Assembly: GCF_000384315.1 (NCBI RefSeq)
Contig: NZ_ARVW01000001.1
Location: 8,973,001 to 9,037,000 of the forward strand
Reading direction: 5' to 3'
Length of the DNA stretch: 64,000 nucleotides
Origin: Amycolatopsis nigrescens CSC17Ta-90
Lineage (GTDB): Bacteria; Actinomycetota; Actinomycetes; Mycobacteriales; Pseudonocardiaceae
This document shows, one piece after another, positions 21,616 through 29,654 of the stretch (positions within the stretch are counted from its first letter, which is position 1; the number at the start of each line of letters is the position of its first letter). Position numbers and translations under genes: made by a program. Below the pieces are notes generated by a model, which was not told the origin of the DNA, did no database searches, and saw nothing but the letters and a program-made list of their open reading frames with translations.

Positions 21616-22752
21616 ATGGCCGAGACGGCATCGCACCCCCGGGTAGTGATCGCGCCGGACAAGTTCAAGGGCTCGCTGCCCGCCGACCGGGTGGCCGCGG
21701 CGATCGCGGCCGGGCTGCGCCGCGCCAGGCCCGGGGTCGAACTGCTGGAGTGCCCGATCGCCGACGGCGGGGACGGCACCGTCGCGGCGGCCGTCGCGGC
21801 CGGTTTCGAGCAGGTGCCGGTGCACGCGACCGGCCCGACCGGGGAACCGGTGCGCAGCGGGTACGCCCGGCTGGACGGGACCGCGGTGGTGGAGCTGGCC
21901 GCGGTGTCCGGGCTCAGCCTGCTGCCCGGCGGCGAGCTCGCGCCGCTCACCGCGGGCACGACCGGGGTCGGTGAGCTGATCAAGGCCGCGCTGGACGACG
22001 GCTGCCGCCGGATCGTGCTCGGGGTCGGCGGCAGCGCGGGCACCGACGGCGGCGCCGGGCTGGTGGCCGCGCTGGGCGGGCGGCTGCTCGACGAGCGCGG
22101 CGAAGACCTGCCGCCCGGTGGCGGCGCCCTGCTCCGCCTTGCCAAGCTCGACCTCGACGGGCTGGACCCGCGGCTGCGCGAGACCGAGGTGGTGGTGGCC
22201 AGCGACGTGGACAACCCGCTGCTCGGCCCGCAGGGTGCGGCCGCGGTGTACGGCCCGCAGAAGGGCGCGGACGAGGCGCAGGTCGAGTTGCTGGACTCGG
22301 CGCTGCGGCACTGGTCCGAGTTCGTCCGCCGGGTGCTGGGCGTGGACGTGGCCGGCGCCCCAGGCGCGGGTGCGGCCGGTGGCGCGGGGTACGCGGCGCT
22401 GGCGGTGCTCGGCGCCCGGTTCCGCGCGGGCATCGACGTGGTGCTGGAGCTGACCGGTTTCGAGGCCAAGCTCGCCGGGGCGGACCTGGTGGTCACCGGC
22501 GAGGGCTCGCTGGACCGGCAGACGCTGCACGGCAAGGGGCCCGCCGGGCTGGCCGCGATGGCGGCCGGGCACGGCATTCCGGTGGTGGCCGTGGCCGGGC
22601 GCAGCGTGCTGTCCGGCGAAGAGCTGGCGAAGAGCGGCTTCTCCGCCGCCTACGGGCTGATCGACATCGAACCGGATGTCGCCCGCTGCATGACCGACAC
22701 CGCTGCCCTGCTCGAAGAGCTGTCGGTGAAGGTCGCTACCGACTGGCTCTAG
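21616..22752 (+). CDS. Glycerate kinase (GckA/GlxK class), first copy
   Basis: A 378-aa glycerate 2-kinase of the GlxK/GarK family, phosphorylating D-glycerate with ATP. The fold's hallmarks are VVIAPDKFKGSLPADRVAAA at the N-terminus, CPIADGGDGTVAA, GVGGSAGTDGGAGLV in the middle and VVTGEGSLDRQTLHGKGPAG near the C-terminus. Length matches the family. ATG 21616 follows GGAGCTGAGACAGG. It stands alone, convergent with the MBL-fold gene. A second, diverged copy is at 59423-60595, so the two probably serve different glycerate sources. Confidence 0.92.
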   Translation: MAETASHPRVVIAPDKFKGSLPADRVAAAIAAGLRRARPGVELLECPIADGGDGTVAAAVAAGFEQVPVHATGPTGEPVRSGYARLDGTAVVELAAVSGLSLLPGGELAPLTAGTTGVGELIKAALDDGCRRIVLGVGGSAGTDGGAGLVAALGGRLLDERGEDLPPGGGALLRLAKLDLDGLDPRLRETEVVVASDVDNPLLGPQGAAAVYGPQKGADEAQVELLDSALRHWSEFVRRVLGVDVAGAPGAGAAGGAGYAALAVLGARFRAGIDVVLELTGFEAKLAGADLVVTGEGSLDRQTLHGKGPAGLAAMAAGHGIPVVAVAGRSVLSGEELAKSGFSAAYGLIDIEPDVARCMTDTAALLEELSVKVATDWL

Positions 22753-22760
22753 CCGAACCT

Positions 22761-23468
22761 CTAACCGAACATGGCCTTCCACTCGGGCAGGGACCGCGCG
22801 CGGTAGACGAAGTTGTTCGAGCGCACGCTCGACAGCGGCGCGGACGGCTCGGCGGAGTACTGGTGGCCCGGGTAGACCACCGGGTCGCCGTCCAGGCCGG
22901 CCAGCCACTGCAGGCTCCGGTACATCTCCTCGGCGTCGCCGCCGGGGAAGTCGGTGCGCCCGCAGCCCTCCAGGAACAGGGTGTCCCCGGCGACCAGCCT
23001 GCCGTCGACGAGGAAGCACTGGCTGCCCGGCGTGTGCCCGGGAGTGTGCAGGAGCCGGATGCCGATCGCGCCGACCTCGAGCAGGTCGTCGTGGTCGTGC
23101 CCGGTCAGGTCGGTGGCGGACAGCCCGGTCACCCGCCGCACCCAGTCGGTCTCGGCGCGGTTGACGTGCACCGGCACCGGTTCGCGGGCCAGCAGCTCGG
23201 CCAGCCCAGGCAAGGAGAAGCCCATCATCTCGCCGCCGACGTGGTCCGGGTGGTGGTGCGTGGCCAGCACCCCGGTCAGCCGCATGCCGTCGCCGTCGAG
23301 CACGTCCAGCAGGTCGCCCACCGCGTAGGCCGGGTCGACCAGCACCGCCTCACGGGTCTCCCGGTCGCCGATCAGGTAGGCGAAGTTGACCATCTGCGTG
23401 GCGACCGGGTCGCCCACCGCGAAGTCGCGGCCGGCGAGCAGCTGGCGGAAGTAGAGCCGATCAGACAT
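22761..23468 (-). CDS. MBL-fold metallo-hydrolase, glyoxalase II/persulfide dioxygenase-like
   Basis: A 235-aa metallo-beta-lactamase-fold hydrolase. ATHHHPDHVGG is the HxHxDH metal motif, LHTPGHTPGSQCFLVDG gives the next His, AGDTLFLEGCGRTDFPGGD the bridging Asp, and VYPGHQY the last His. GCGRTDFPGGD is typical of the glyoxalase II/ETHE1-like group, which act on thioesters or persulfides. The start is ATG 23468 after GGAG. An open frame runs on to 24155 but overlaps the DUF427 gene and is not real. Only 38 bp separate it from the DUF427 gene upstream, so the two are likely one operon. Confidence 0.88.
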   Translation of the reverse strand: MSDRLYFRQLLAGRDFAVGDPVATQMVNFAYLIGDRETREAVLVDPAYAVGDLLDVLDGDGMRLTGVLATHHHPDHVGGEMMGFSLPGLAELLAREPVPVHVNRAETDWVRRVTGLSATDLTGHDHDDLLEVGAIGIRLLHTPGHTPGSQCFLVDGRLVAGDTLFLEGCGRTDFPGGDAEEMYRSLQWLAGLDGDPVVYPGHQYSAEPSAPLSSVRSNNFVYRARSLPEWKAMFG

Positions 23469-23506
23469 GGGCTCCACCCTACGACGACGCAGTTGGCGCC
23501 GGCGCG

Positions 23507-24274
23507 TCAGCCGAAGTGCGTCTTCGGCCGCTCCTGCTTGACCCCGTCCAGGTAGACGTCCACCCTTTCGTCCAGGAAGCAGACCAGCCCGGCGATCTTC
23601 TGGCTCTCCGGGGTTGGCAGCCGGTAGTACCAGGCGATGTCGGTGTGCACCTCCTCGCCGGTGCGCACCGACCAGTACTCGGCCTCGCCCTTGTACGGGC
23701 AGCGGGTCACCGTGTCGCTCGGCTCGAGCAGGTCCAGCCGGACGTCGGTCTTGGGCAGGTAGTACCGGGTGGGCAGGCCGGTCTCGAAGAGCAGCCGCGG
23801 GCTGGTCGACTCGGCCACGGTCACCCCGTCGAGCTCGATCCGCACGTGCCGGGAGCTGGCCAGGATGTCCACCCTGGTGTTCGGGTTCTTGGGGTGCACG
23901 TACACCTCTTCGTCCTCTTCGAACCAGGCGTCCATCGCGTCCCAGTCCAGCCGGACGTGCCCGCGCAGCTCGTCGAGCGGCGAGTCGGTGTACTCCAGTG
24001 CCGCGCCGGCCGCTTCCCGCTCGCCAACGCGCACGGTCGCCACGGCCGCGTCCCCGCGGCTCGGCGAGTGCTGCTGCTCGCTGGTGGGGACCAGCGCGTC
24101 CGACCGGACGTCCTCGCTGGGGAAGTAGTACGTCGGGTAGTACGGCACCTCCCACACCAGCAGTGGCCGCAGGGTGTCGGCGACGACCTGCCCGCCGAAC
24201 ACCGCACGTACTCGTCTGGTCCCTGCCTCCGCGCGCACGCGGCCACGTCCGTCGCCCATGACCTCGACAACCAT
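23507..24274 (-). CDS. DUF427 double-domain protein
   Basis: A 255-aa protein made of two DUF427 repeats. The first (about 20-130) has VFGGQVVADTLRPLLVWEVP, YYFPSEDV and VRLDWDAMDAWFEED; the second (about 140-245) has RHVRIELDGVTVAEST, RYYLPKTDVRLDLL and CPYKGEAEYWSV. The family forms small beta barrels of unknown function, common in actinobacteria. ATG 24274 is taken; ATG 24259 is possible. It precedes the MBL-fold hydrolase in a likely two-gene operon and is divergent from the MFS gene. Confidence 0.85.
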   Translation of the reverse strand: MVVEVMGDGRGRVRAEAGTRRVRAVFGGQVVADTLRPLLVWEVPYYPTYYFPSEDVRSDALVPTSEQQHSPSRGDAAVATVRVGEREAAGAALEYTDSPLDELRGHVRLDWDAMDAWFEEDEEVYVHPKNPNTRVDILASSRHVRIELDGVTVAESTSPRLLFETGLPTRYYLPKTDVRLDLLEPSDTVTRCPYKGEAEYWSVRTGEEVHTDIAWYYRLPTPESQKIAGLVCFLDERVDVYLDGVKQERPKTHFG

Positions 24275-24311
24275 CCGCCGGGTGCGGGTATTCCGCGATC
24301 CGTGCTAGAAA

Positions 24312-24329
24312 GTAGAACGACAGTTCAAC
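24312..24329. promoter_or_regulatory. TetR-type operator upstream of MFS pump
   Basis: GTAGAACGACAGTTCAAC: GTAGAAC and GTTCAAC are inverted repeats (one mismatch) with a 4-bp spacer, ending 25 bp before the MFS start. The downstream TetR gene of the same operon is the obvious candidate to bind here. It lies in the divergent region with the DUF427 gene. Confidence 0.55.
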
Positions 24330-24354
24330 TTGTTACTGAAACTGGGGTCCCCGC

Positions 24355-25581
24355 ATGCCCAATCCCTATCGCGCGCTCTTCGCCGCCCGCGGCACCAGAG
24401 GTTTCACCGCGGCCGGCCTGATCGCGCGGCTGCCGATGCCGATGACCCACATGGGCGTGCTGACCATGCTTTCCGAGCTGCGCGGGCAGTACGGCCTCGC
24501 CGGCGCGGTCGCCGGCACCTTCACCCTCGCCATGGCGCTGCTCGGGCCGCAGGTGTCCCGGCTGGTGGACCGGTTCGGCCAGGGCCGGATCCTGCTGCCC
24601 GCCACCGGGATCAGCGTGGCCGCGCTCGGCGGGCTGCTGCTCAGCGCCTACTACGACGCTCCCGTGTGGACACTGTTCCTGTTCGCGCTGCTCGCCGGCT
24701 GCATGCCAAGCATGGGCGCGATGGTGCGGGCGAGGTGGACCGAGCTGTACCGCGGCTCGCCGAAGCTGAACACCGCCTACTCGCTCGAGTCCGTTGTGGA
24801 CGAACTCACCTACATCATCGGTCCCGCGGTCGCGGTGATGCTGTGCACCTCGCTGTTCCCGGCCGCCGGGCCCCTGTTCGCGGCACTGCTGCTCGCCGCC
24901 GGTGTGCTGCTCTTCGTTCCGCAGAAGAGCACCGAGCCCCCGGTGCGCCCGCGCGCCGAGTTCGGTGGCGGTTCGGCGATCCGGTCCGCCCCGGTGCTGG
25001 TGCTGGCCGCCACCCTGCTCTTCGGCGGCGCGATCGCCGGCACCGTGGACACGATGGGCCTCGCCTTCGCCGAAGCACAGAGCCAGAAAGGCGCCGCCGG
25101 CATCGTCTTCTCGGTGTACGCCCTCGGTTCCGGTCTGTCCGGCCTGGTTTTCGGGACGCTGAAACCGGCCATCTCCCCACCGCGGCTGCTCCTGCTCGGG
25201 GTGACCGGCACGGCACTGACCACGGTGCCGTTCCTGATGGTGGGCAGCATCGCGGGGCTGTCCGTGGCGGTGTTCTTCGCCGGCGTGTTCTTCGCCCCCA
25301 CCATGATCGTGATCATGGGCATGGTCGAGCAGGTGGTGCCCGCCGCCAAGCTCACCGAGGGGATGACCTGGATGATCGCCGGCCTGAGCATCGGGGTCGC
25401 GCTCGGCGCCGCGGTGTCCGGGCAGGTGGTGGACGTGTTCGGCGTGCGGGCCGGTTTCCTGGTCGCGCTCGGCGCGGGCCTGGTGGCCCTGCTCACCGCC
25501 ACCCTCGGCTACCGTCTGCTGCGGTCGAGGACAGCGCAGGCCGCACCCGAACCGGCCGGGGAGCCGGCCCCGTGCGGGTAG
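24355..25581 (+). CDS. MFS transporter
   Basis: A 408-aa major facilitator transporter with about twelve membrane helices. The loop after helix 2 has QVSRLVDRFGQGRIL, a variant of the MFS GxLaDrxGrr motif. The sequence fits the DHA1-like drug efflux group, but the substrate is not readable. ATG 24355 is used. It is followed after 24 bp by a TetR gene on the same strand, so the pair is a probable self-regulated efflux operon with the palindrome at 24312-24329 as its operator. Confidence 0.88.
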   Translation: MPNPYRALFAARGTRGFTAAGLIARLPMPMTHMGVLTMLSELRGQYGLAGAVAGTFTLAMALLGPQVSRLVDRFGQGRILLPATGISVAALGGLLLSAYYDAPVWTLFLFALLAGCMPSMGAMVRARWTELYRGSPKLNTAYSLESVVDELTYIIGPAVAVMLCTSLFPAAGPLFAALLLAAGVLLFVPQKSTEPPVRPRAEFGGGSAIRSAPVLVLAATLLFGGAIAGTVDTMGLAFAEAQSQKGAAGIVFSVYALGSGLSGLVFGTLKPAISPPRLLLLGVTGTALTTVPFLMVGSIAGLSVAVFFAGVFFAPTMIVIMGMVEQVVPAAKLTEGMTWMIAGLSIGVALGAAVSGQVVDVFGVRAGFLVALGAGLVALLTATLGYRLLRSRTAQAAPEPAGEPAPCG

Positions 25582-25605
25582 GGTCGCGCCGGAAAGGAGA
25601 TGCCG

Positions 25606-26166
25606 GTGAGCGAACCGATCACCGACGGGCGGCGGGCCAAGGGCGAGCGCCGCCGCCGCGCACTGATCGAGGCGACCCTGCGAGTGATCGAACGGGACGG
25701 CGCCTCCGGCGTCACCCACCGCACGGTCGCCCGTGAGGCCGGGTTGCCCGCCACCACGCCCACGTACTACTTCGACGGCATCGACGGCCTGCTCACCGAG
25801 GTGCTGACGACCTGCATGGACGAAGACGCGGCGAAGGTCGTCCGGCTCACCGAACCGGACGCCTGCGCCGACCCGCGCCGCGCGCTCGCCGAGCTGATGG
25901 CCGACGCGCTCGCCGCACCCGGCCATCTGCTCGCCGAGTTCGAGCTGTGCCTGCTCGCCGCCCGCCGCCCGGAGCTGCGCGACTCGACCGGCCGCTGGAC
26001 CGAGTCGCTGATCGGCTTCGCCCGGCGCTTCACCACGGACCCGGTGCGGCTCCAGCTGTTCGTCGGCGCCTACGACGGTCTGCTGCTGCAGGCACTGACC
26101 ACCGACGAACGCCCGTCCGCCGACGAGTTCGAAGCCATGCTGCATCAGCTCCTCCCGACCTCGTGA
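25606..26166 (+). CDS. TetR-family regulator of the MFS operon
   Basis: A 186-aa TetR protein. The HTH (about 10-60) includes RRRALIEATLRVIERDG, VTHRTVAREAGLPATTPTYY and FDGIDGLLTEVL. The variant TTPTYYF is typical of TetR proteins linked to MFS exporters. GTG 25606 is chosen because AAAGGAG lies six bases before it, while the in-frame ATG at 25600 abuts that site. Its stop TGA (26164-26166) lies inside the left arm of a family A palindrome, the last codons reading ACC-TCG-TGA. Confidence 0.88.
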   Translation: MSEPITDGRRAKGERRRRALIEATLRVIERDGASGVTHRTVAREAGLPATTPTYYFDGIDGLLTEVLTTCMDEDAAKVVRLTEPDACADPRRALAELMADALAAPGHLLAEFELCLLAARRPELRDSTGRWTESLIGFARRFTTDPVRLQLFVGAYDGLLLQALTTDERPSADEFEAMLHQLLPTS

Positions 26167-26205
26167 GTGAAAAGTGTTGTTGGAACAACCGTTTTCACTC
26201 ACGAG
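26160..26205. repeat. Stop-linked palindrome, copy 3 (family A)
   Basis: Left arm CTCGTGAGTGAAAAGTGTTG, loop TTGGAA, right arm with two mismatches (CAACCG in place of CAACAC). The palindrome extends outward by GAC/GTC on each side. It contains the TGA of the upstream plus-strand TetR gene and begins one base after the TGA of the minus-strand HTH gene (26207-26209). Confidence 0.86.
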
Positions 26206-26206
26206 G

Positions 26207-26425
26207 TCAGAGCAGGCGCCGCTTGGCAGCCCAGACGATCGCCTGCACGGTGGTGGCGAAGCCGAGCTGGTCGCGAATCGCCCTGGTCCGGCGGCGCACC
26301 GTGCGCTCGGACAACCCCAGCCGGCGTGCCACCGCGTCCGTCGGCAGGCCGGTGGCCAGCAGCCGCAGCAGCACCAGTTCTTCGTGTCCCAGCGTGGTTT
26401 CCACCGCGACGTCGGCGCCCTTCAC
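26207..26425 (-). CDS. Free-standing 72-aa LuxR-type HTH protein
   Basis: A very small protein that is almost only a LuxR/GerE-type HTH: LGHEELVLLRLLATGLPTDA then VARRLGLSERTVRRRTRAI, ending in AIVWAAKRRLL. There is no receiver or ligand domain. GTG 26425 overlaps the rhaI stop in GTGA, so its translation is coupled to the isomerase gene. It is last in the rhamnose operon. A role in regulating rhamnose genes is inference. It could also be a remnant of a larger regulator, but the strong coupling and intact HTH argue for a real gene. Confidence 0.72.
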   Translation of the reverse strand: MKGADVAVETTLGHEELVLLRLLATGLPTDAVARRLGLSERTVRRRTRAIRDQLGFATTVQAIVWAAKRRLL

Positions 26426-27597
26426 GCGCCCCACCCCATCTGCGACCCGCCCACCCGCTCCCGCTCGATCCGCTGCTGGTAGCCGCTGCGCTGGTAGGCG
26501 GCCAGCGGGTCGGGGTCGAGCCCGAGATCCTCTCGCAGCCCGGCAAGCAGCGGCCGGACGTCGGTGTTGAACGCGTCCATCAGCACCTCGTGCGCGCCGA
26601 GCACGTCGCCGCCGGCCTGCGCCTCGGCCAGCGCCGCGCGGTCCACCAGCAACGCCTTCGCGGTGGCCTCCTGCACGTTGAGCACCGAGCGGATCATCGC
26701 CGGCACCTTGGGTTCCAGGTTGTGGCACTGGTCAAGCATGAACTCGATGCCGGCGCCAGGATCCAGCCCGCCTGCCCCGGCGATCTCGTGCAGGATCCGG
26801 AACAGCCCGAACGGATCTGCCGCACCCGCCATCAGGTCGTCGTCGGCGTAGTTGCGGCTGTTGAAGTGGAACCCGCCGAGCCTGCCCTCCCGCAGCAGCA
26901 CGGCCACGATGAACTCGATGTTGGTGCCCGGCGCGTGGTGCCCGGTGTCTACCAGCACCTGCGCGTGCTCGCCGATGCGCAGGCACTGCGCGAAGGAGGT
27001 GCCCCAGTCCGGCACGTCCATCGTGTAGAAGTGCGGCTCGAAGAACTTGTACTCCAGCAGCAGCCGCATCTCCGACGGCATCCGGTCGTGCACCTCGCGC
27101 AGCGAGGCGTGCAGCCGGTCCTGCCGGGCCCGGATGTCGTCCTGCCCCGCGTAGTTGGTGCCGTCGGCCAGCCACACCGACAGCACCCGCGAACCGACCA
27201 GCCGCCCGATCTCCACGCACTCCAGCAGATGGTCGGTGGCCTTGCTGCGCACGTCCGGATCCGGGTTGCAGACACTGCCGAGGCGGTAGTCGTCGTCCTG
27301 GAACACGTTGGGGTTGATCGCCCCCAGCGCGATGCCCTGGTCCTTCGCGTAGCCGGCCAGTGCGCCGAAGTCCTCCACCCGGTCCCACGGGATGTGCAGC
27401 GCGATGCTCGGCGCGATCCCGGTGAGCTCGTGCACCTTCGCCGCGTCGTCGATCTTTTCGAACGGGTTGCGCGGAATCCCGGCCTGCGCGAACACCTTGA
27501 ACCTGGTACCGGAGTTCCCGTATGCCCAGGAAGGCGTTTCGATGCGCTGGTGCCGCAGCAGCTGGGCCGCCCGCCGCCAGGCGGTGCCGTCGGTCAT
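26422..27597 (-). CDS. rhaI: L-rhamnose isomerase RhaI
   Basis: A 391-aa TIM-barrel sugar isomerase of the RhaI type (Rhizobium/Pseudomonas class, unrelated in detail to E. coli RhaA) converting L-rhamnose to L-rhamnulose. Visible barrel motifs: IETPSWAYGNSGTRFKVF, LALHIPWD-like IALHIPWDRVEDF, LLLEYKFFEPHFYTMDVPDW (metal Glu), VLVDTGHHAPGTNIEF (metal Asp and His) and GGFHFNSRNYADDDL. Length agrees with the family. ATG 27597 follows AGGGGG. It lies 15 bp after the substrate-binding protein gene and overlaps the next HTH gene by 4 nt. Kinase and aldolase genes for L-rhamnulose are not in this window. Confidence 0.92.
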   Translation of the reverse strand: MTDGTAWRRAAQLLRHQRIETPSWAYGNSGTRFKVFAQAGIPRNPFEKIDDAAKVHELTGIAPSIALHIPWDRVEDFGALAGYAKDQGIALGAINPNVFQDDDYRLGSVCNPDPDVRSKATDHLLECVEIGRLVGSRVLSVWLADGTNYAGQDDIRARQDRLHASLREVHDRMPSEMRLLLEYKFFEPHFYTMDVPDWGTSFAQCLRIGEHAQVLVDTGHHAPGTNIEFIVAVLLREGRLGGFHFNSRNYADDDLMAGAADPFGLFRILHEIAGAGGLDPGAGIEFMLDQCHNLEPKVPAMIRSVLNVQEATAKALLVDRAALAEAQAGGDVLGAHEVLMDAFNTDVRPLLAGLREDLGLDPDPLAAYQRSGYQQRIERERVGGSQMGWGA

Positions 27598-27612
27598 GCC
27601 GTCCCCCTGGTC

Positions 27613-28692
27613 TCAGAAGTCGAACTGGTCGATGTTCTCCTTGGTGAACACGGTCGGCGGGCCCAGCACGACCTCCCCGGCCCGGCCGATGGTGTACTCC
27701 CCAAGCCCGCCGGCGGCGAACCTCTGCCCCTCGGCGCCGGTGATCCGCCCGGACACCAGCGAGGCCGCGGCGAACGCGGCCAGGTAACCGAGTTTGGCCG
27801 GCTCCCACAACGCCAGCGCCCGCACCGTGTCGTTCTTGACGTACTCGCGCATCTGGTTCGGCGTGCCGAGGCCGGTCAGCGCGACCTTCCCCTTGTACTC
27901 CGACGAACTCAGGTACCGCGCGGCCGCGGCGAGCCCGACCGTGGTCGGCGAGACGATGCCCTTGAGGTTCGGGTGCGCCTGCAGCAGGCCCTGCGTCTTC
28001 TGGAAGGAGACCTGGTCGTCGTCGTTGCCGTAGGCCACCTCGACCAGCTTCATCCCGGCGTACTGCGGTTTCGCCAACTCACGTTTCATGATCTCGATCC
28101 AGGTGTTCTGGTTGGTCGCGTTCGCGGTGGCGGACAGCACCGCGAACTCCCCTGCCCCGCCGACCGCCTGCGCCAGCAGCTCGACCTGCTTGACCGCGAT
28201 CTCGGTGGAGTCCACCTGGTTGACGAACACGTCCCGCGCGTCGGGGGCCACGTCGGAGTCCAGCGTGACCACCTTCATGCCCTGCGCCCGCGCGGTCTTG
28301 AGCGCCGGTGCCACCGCGTTCTGGTCGTTGGCCGCGAGCACCAGCGCGTCCTGCCGTTGCTGGGCCGCGGTGTTGATGTAGGTGACCTGCGACGAGGCGC
28401 TGGCGTCCGACGGGCCGGTCGCCTTGACCTCCGACTTCAGCTCGCCGCCGGCCTGCTCGACCCCCTTCTGCACCACCGTGAAGTACGGGTTGTTCACCTG
28501 CTTGGGCAGGAAGGTGAACTTGAGCCCGGTCTTCAGCTCGGCTCCCGGGTCAGCCGCACCGGTCGCGCCGGGCGCGTCCGCGCTGCCGCCGGAACTGTCC
28601 TTTGTGGTCCCGCCGCAGGCGGTTAGTGCCAGTGCGCCGCAGAGGGCGAGCACCAGCGCCATGCCGAGGCGGTGGCCGGAGTACCTGGTCAT
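27613..28692 (-). CDS. rhaS: Rhamnose ABC transporter substrate-binding lipoprotein RhaS
   Basis: A 359-aa periplasmic-binding lipoprotein. The signal ends in a lipobox LALTACGG (Cys near 26), followed by a Ser/Gly/Ala linker. The type 1 sugar-binding fold (Peripla_BP_4) follows, with FLPKQVNNPYFTVVQKGVEQ, ALVLAANDQNAVAPAL and VALTGLGTPNQMREYV. It resembles RhaS of rhizobial rhamnose importers. The start ATG 28692 overlaps the permease stop as ATGA. It lies directly before rhaI, so the function call rests on both sequence and context. Confidence 0.9.
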   Translation of the reverse strand: MTRYSGHRLGMALVLALCGALALTACGGTTKDSSGGSADAPGATGAADPGAELKTGLKFTFLPKQVNNPYFTVVQKGVEQAGGELKSEVKATGPSDASASSQVTYINTAAQQRQDALVLAANDQNAVAPALKTARAQGMKVVTLDSDVAPDARDVFVNQVDSTEIAVKQVELLAQAVGGAGEFAVLSATANATNQNTWIEIMKRELAKPQYAGMKLVEVAYGNDDDQVSFQKTQGLLQAHPNLKGIVSPTTVGLAAAARYLSSSEYKGKVALTGLGTPNQMREYVKNDTVRALALWEPAKLGYLAAFAAASLVSGRITGAEGQRFAAGGLGEYTIGRAGEVVLGPPTVFTKENIDQFDF

Positions 28693-29651
28693 GTCGGAGA
28701 CCTTCCTGCCGGAGGGGAACTCAGGAACCGGTCGGCCAGCACGCCGAGCAACAGCAGCAGGCCGGTGACCACGGTCAGCGTCTCGGTGGAGACGTCGTCG
28801 AGGATCAGCACGTTGCGCAGGCCGCCGAGCAGCAGCACGCCGGCGATGACCCCGGCCAGCGTGCCCCGGCCACCGAAGATGGACACCCCGCCGAGCAGCA
28901 CGGCGGCCACCACGGCGAGCTCGAGACCGGTGCCGTTGTCCGCGCGAGCGCTGGAGAACCGCAGCGTGTAGACGATCCCGGCCAGTGCCGCGACCGCGCC
29001 GGTGAGCACGAACAGGACGAGCTTGGTCCGCTTCACCCTGATCCCGGAGAACCTGGCGGCCTCGGTGTTCGCGCCGATCGCGAAGGTGGCCCGGCCGAAC
29101 GAGCTGCCGTGCAGCAGCACCGCGAAGACCGCGGCGAGCACGGCGAACGCCAGTATCGGGTACGGCAGCCAGGTGCCCGGCACCGGCTCGGTGCCGAATC
29201 CGGTGTAGGCAGCCGGGAAGTCCGCGACCGCGGTGTCGCCGAGCAGCACCAGCGCCAGGCCGCGGTAGAGCGCCAGCGTGCCGATGGTGACCGCCAGCGA
29301 GGGCAGCCCGAGCGAGGTGACCAGCAGGCCGTTGACCGCCCCGCAGAGCGCGCCGGCGACCAGCACGGTGGGCAGGATCAGCTCCAGCGGCCAGCCCGCG
29401 TTCCACAGCGTGCCGATCAGCGCGCTGGACAGGCCGAGCACCGACGCCACCGAAAGGTCGATCTCCCCGGCGACCACCACCAGGGTGAGCGGGAGCGCGA
29501 TCAGCGCGATCTCCGAGATGTCCAGGCCGAGGTAGAAAAGGTTCTGCCCGGACAGGAAGTCGCCCCCGGTGCGCACCGAGCCGAACACCGCCACCACCAC
29601 GAGCAGCAGCACCAGCCCGGTCTCCCAACGCAGCAGCGCACGCGCGTTCAC
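28689..29651 (-). CDS. Sugar (rhamnose) ABC transporter permease, second
   Basis: A 320-aa BPD_transp_2 family permease with eight to ten membrane helices. ALPLTLVVVAGEIDLSVASV is the family's EIDLSV motif and GGVSIFGGRGTLAGVIAG the GGxxxxGGxGT motif near the C-terminus. It pairs with the preceding permease to form the channel of the rhamnose importer (a RhaP/RhaQ counterpart; I cannot say which). GTG 29651 follows GGAGG by six bases, 3 nt after the previous stop, and its own stop overlaps rhaS as ATGA. Confidence 0.9.
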   Translation of the reverse strand: MNARALLRWETGLVLLLVVVAVFGSVRTGGDFLSGQNLFYLGLDISEIALIALPLTLVVVAGEIDLSVASVLGLSSALIGTLWNAGWPLELILPTVLVAGALCGAVNGLLVTSLGLPSLAVTIGTLALYRGLALVLLGDTAVADFPAAYTGFGTEPVPGTWLPYPILAFAVLAAVFAVLLHGSSFGRATFAIGANTEAARFSGIRVKRTKLVLFVLTGAVAALAGIVYTLRFSSARADNGTGLELAVVAAVLLGGVSIFGGRGTLAGVIAGVLLLGGLRNVLILDDVSTETLTVVTGLLLLLGVLADRFLSSPPAGRSPT

Positions 29652-29654
29652 GCC

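Noticed and set aside
23469..24155. N-terminal extension of the MBL-fold hydrolase
   Set aside because: Overlaps the DUF427 gene; hydrolase homology and a ribosome site begin at 23468.
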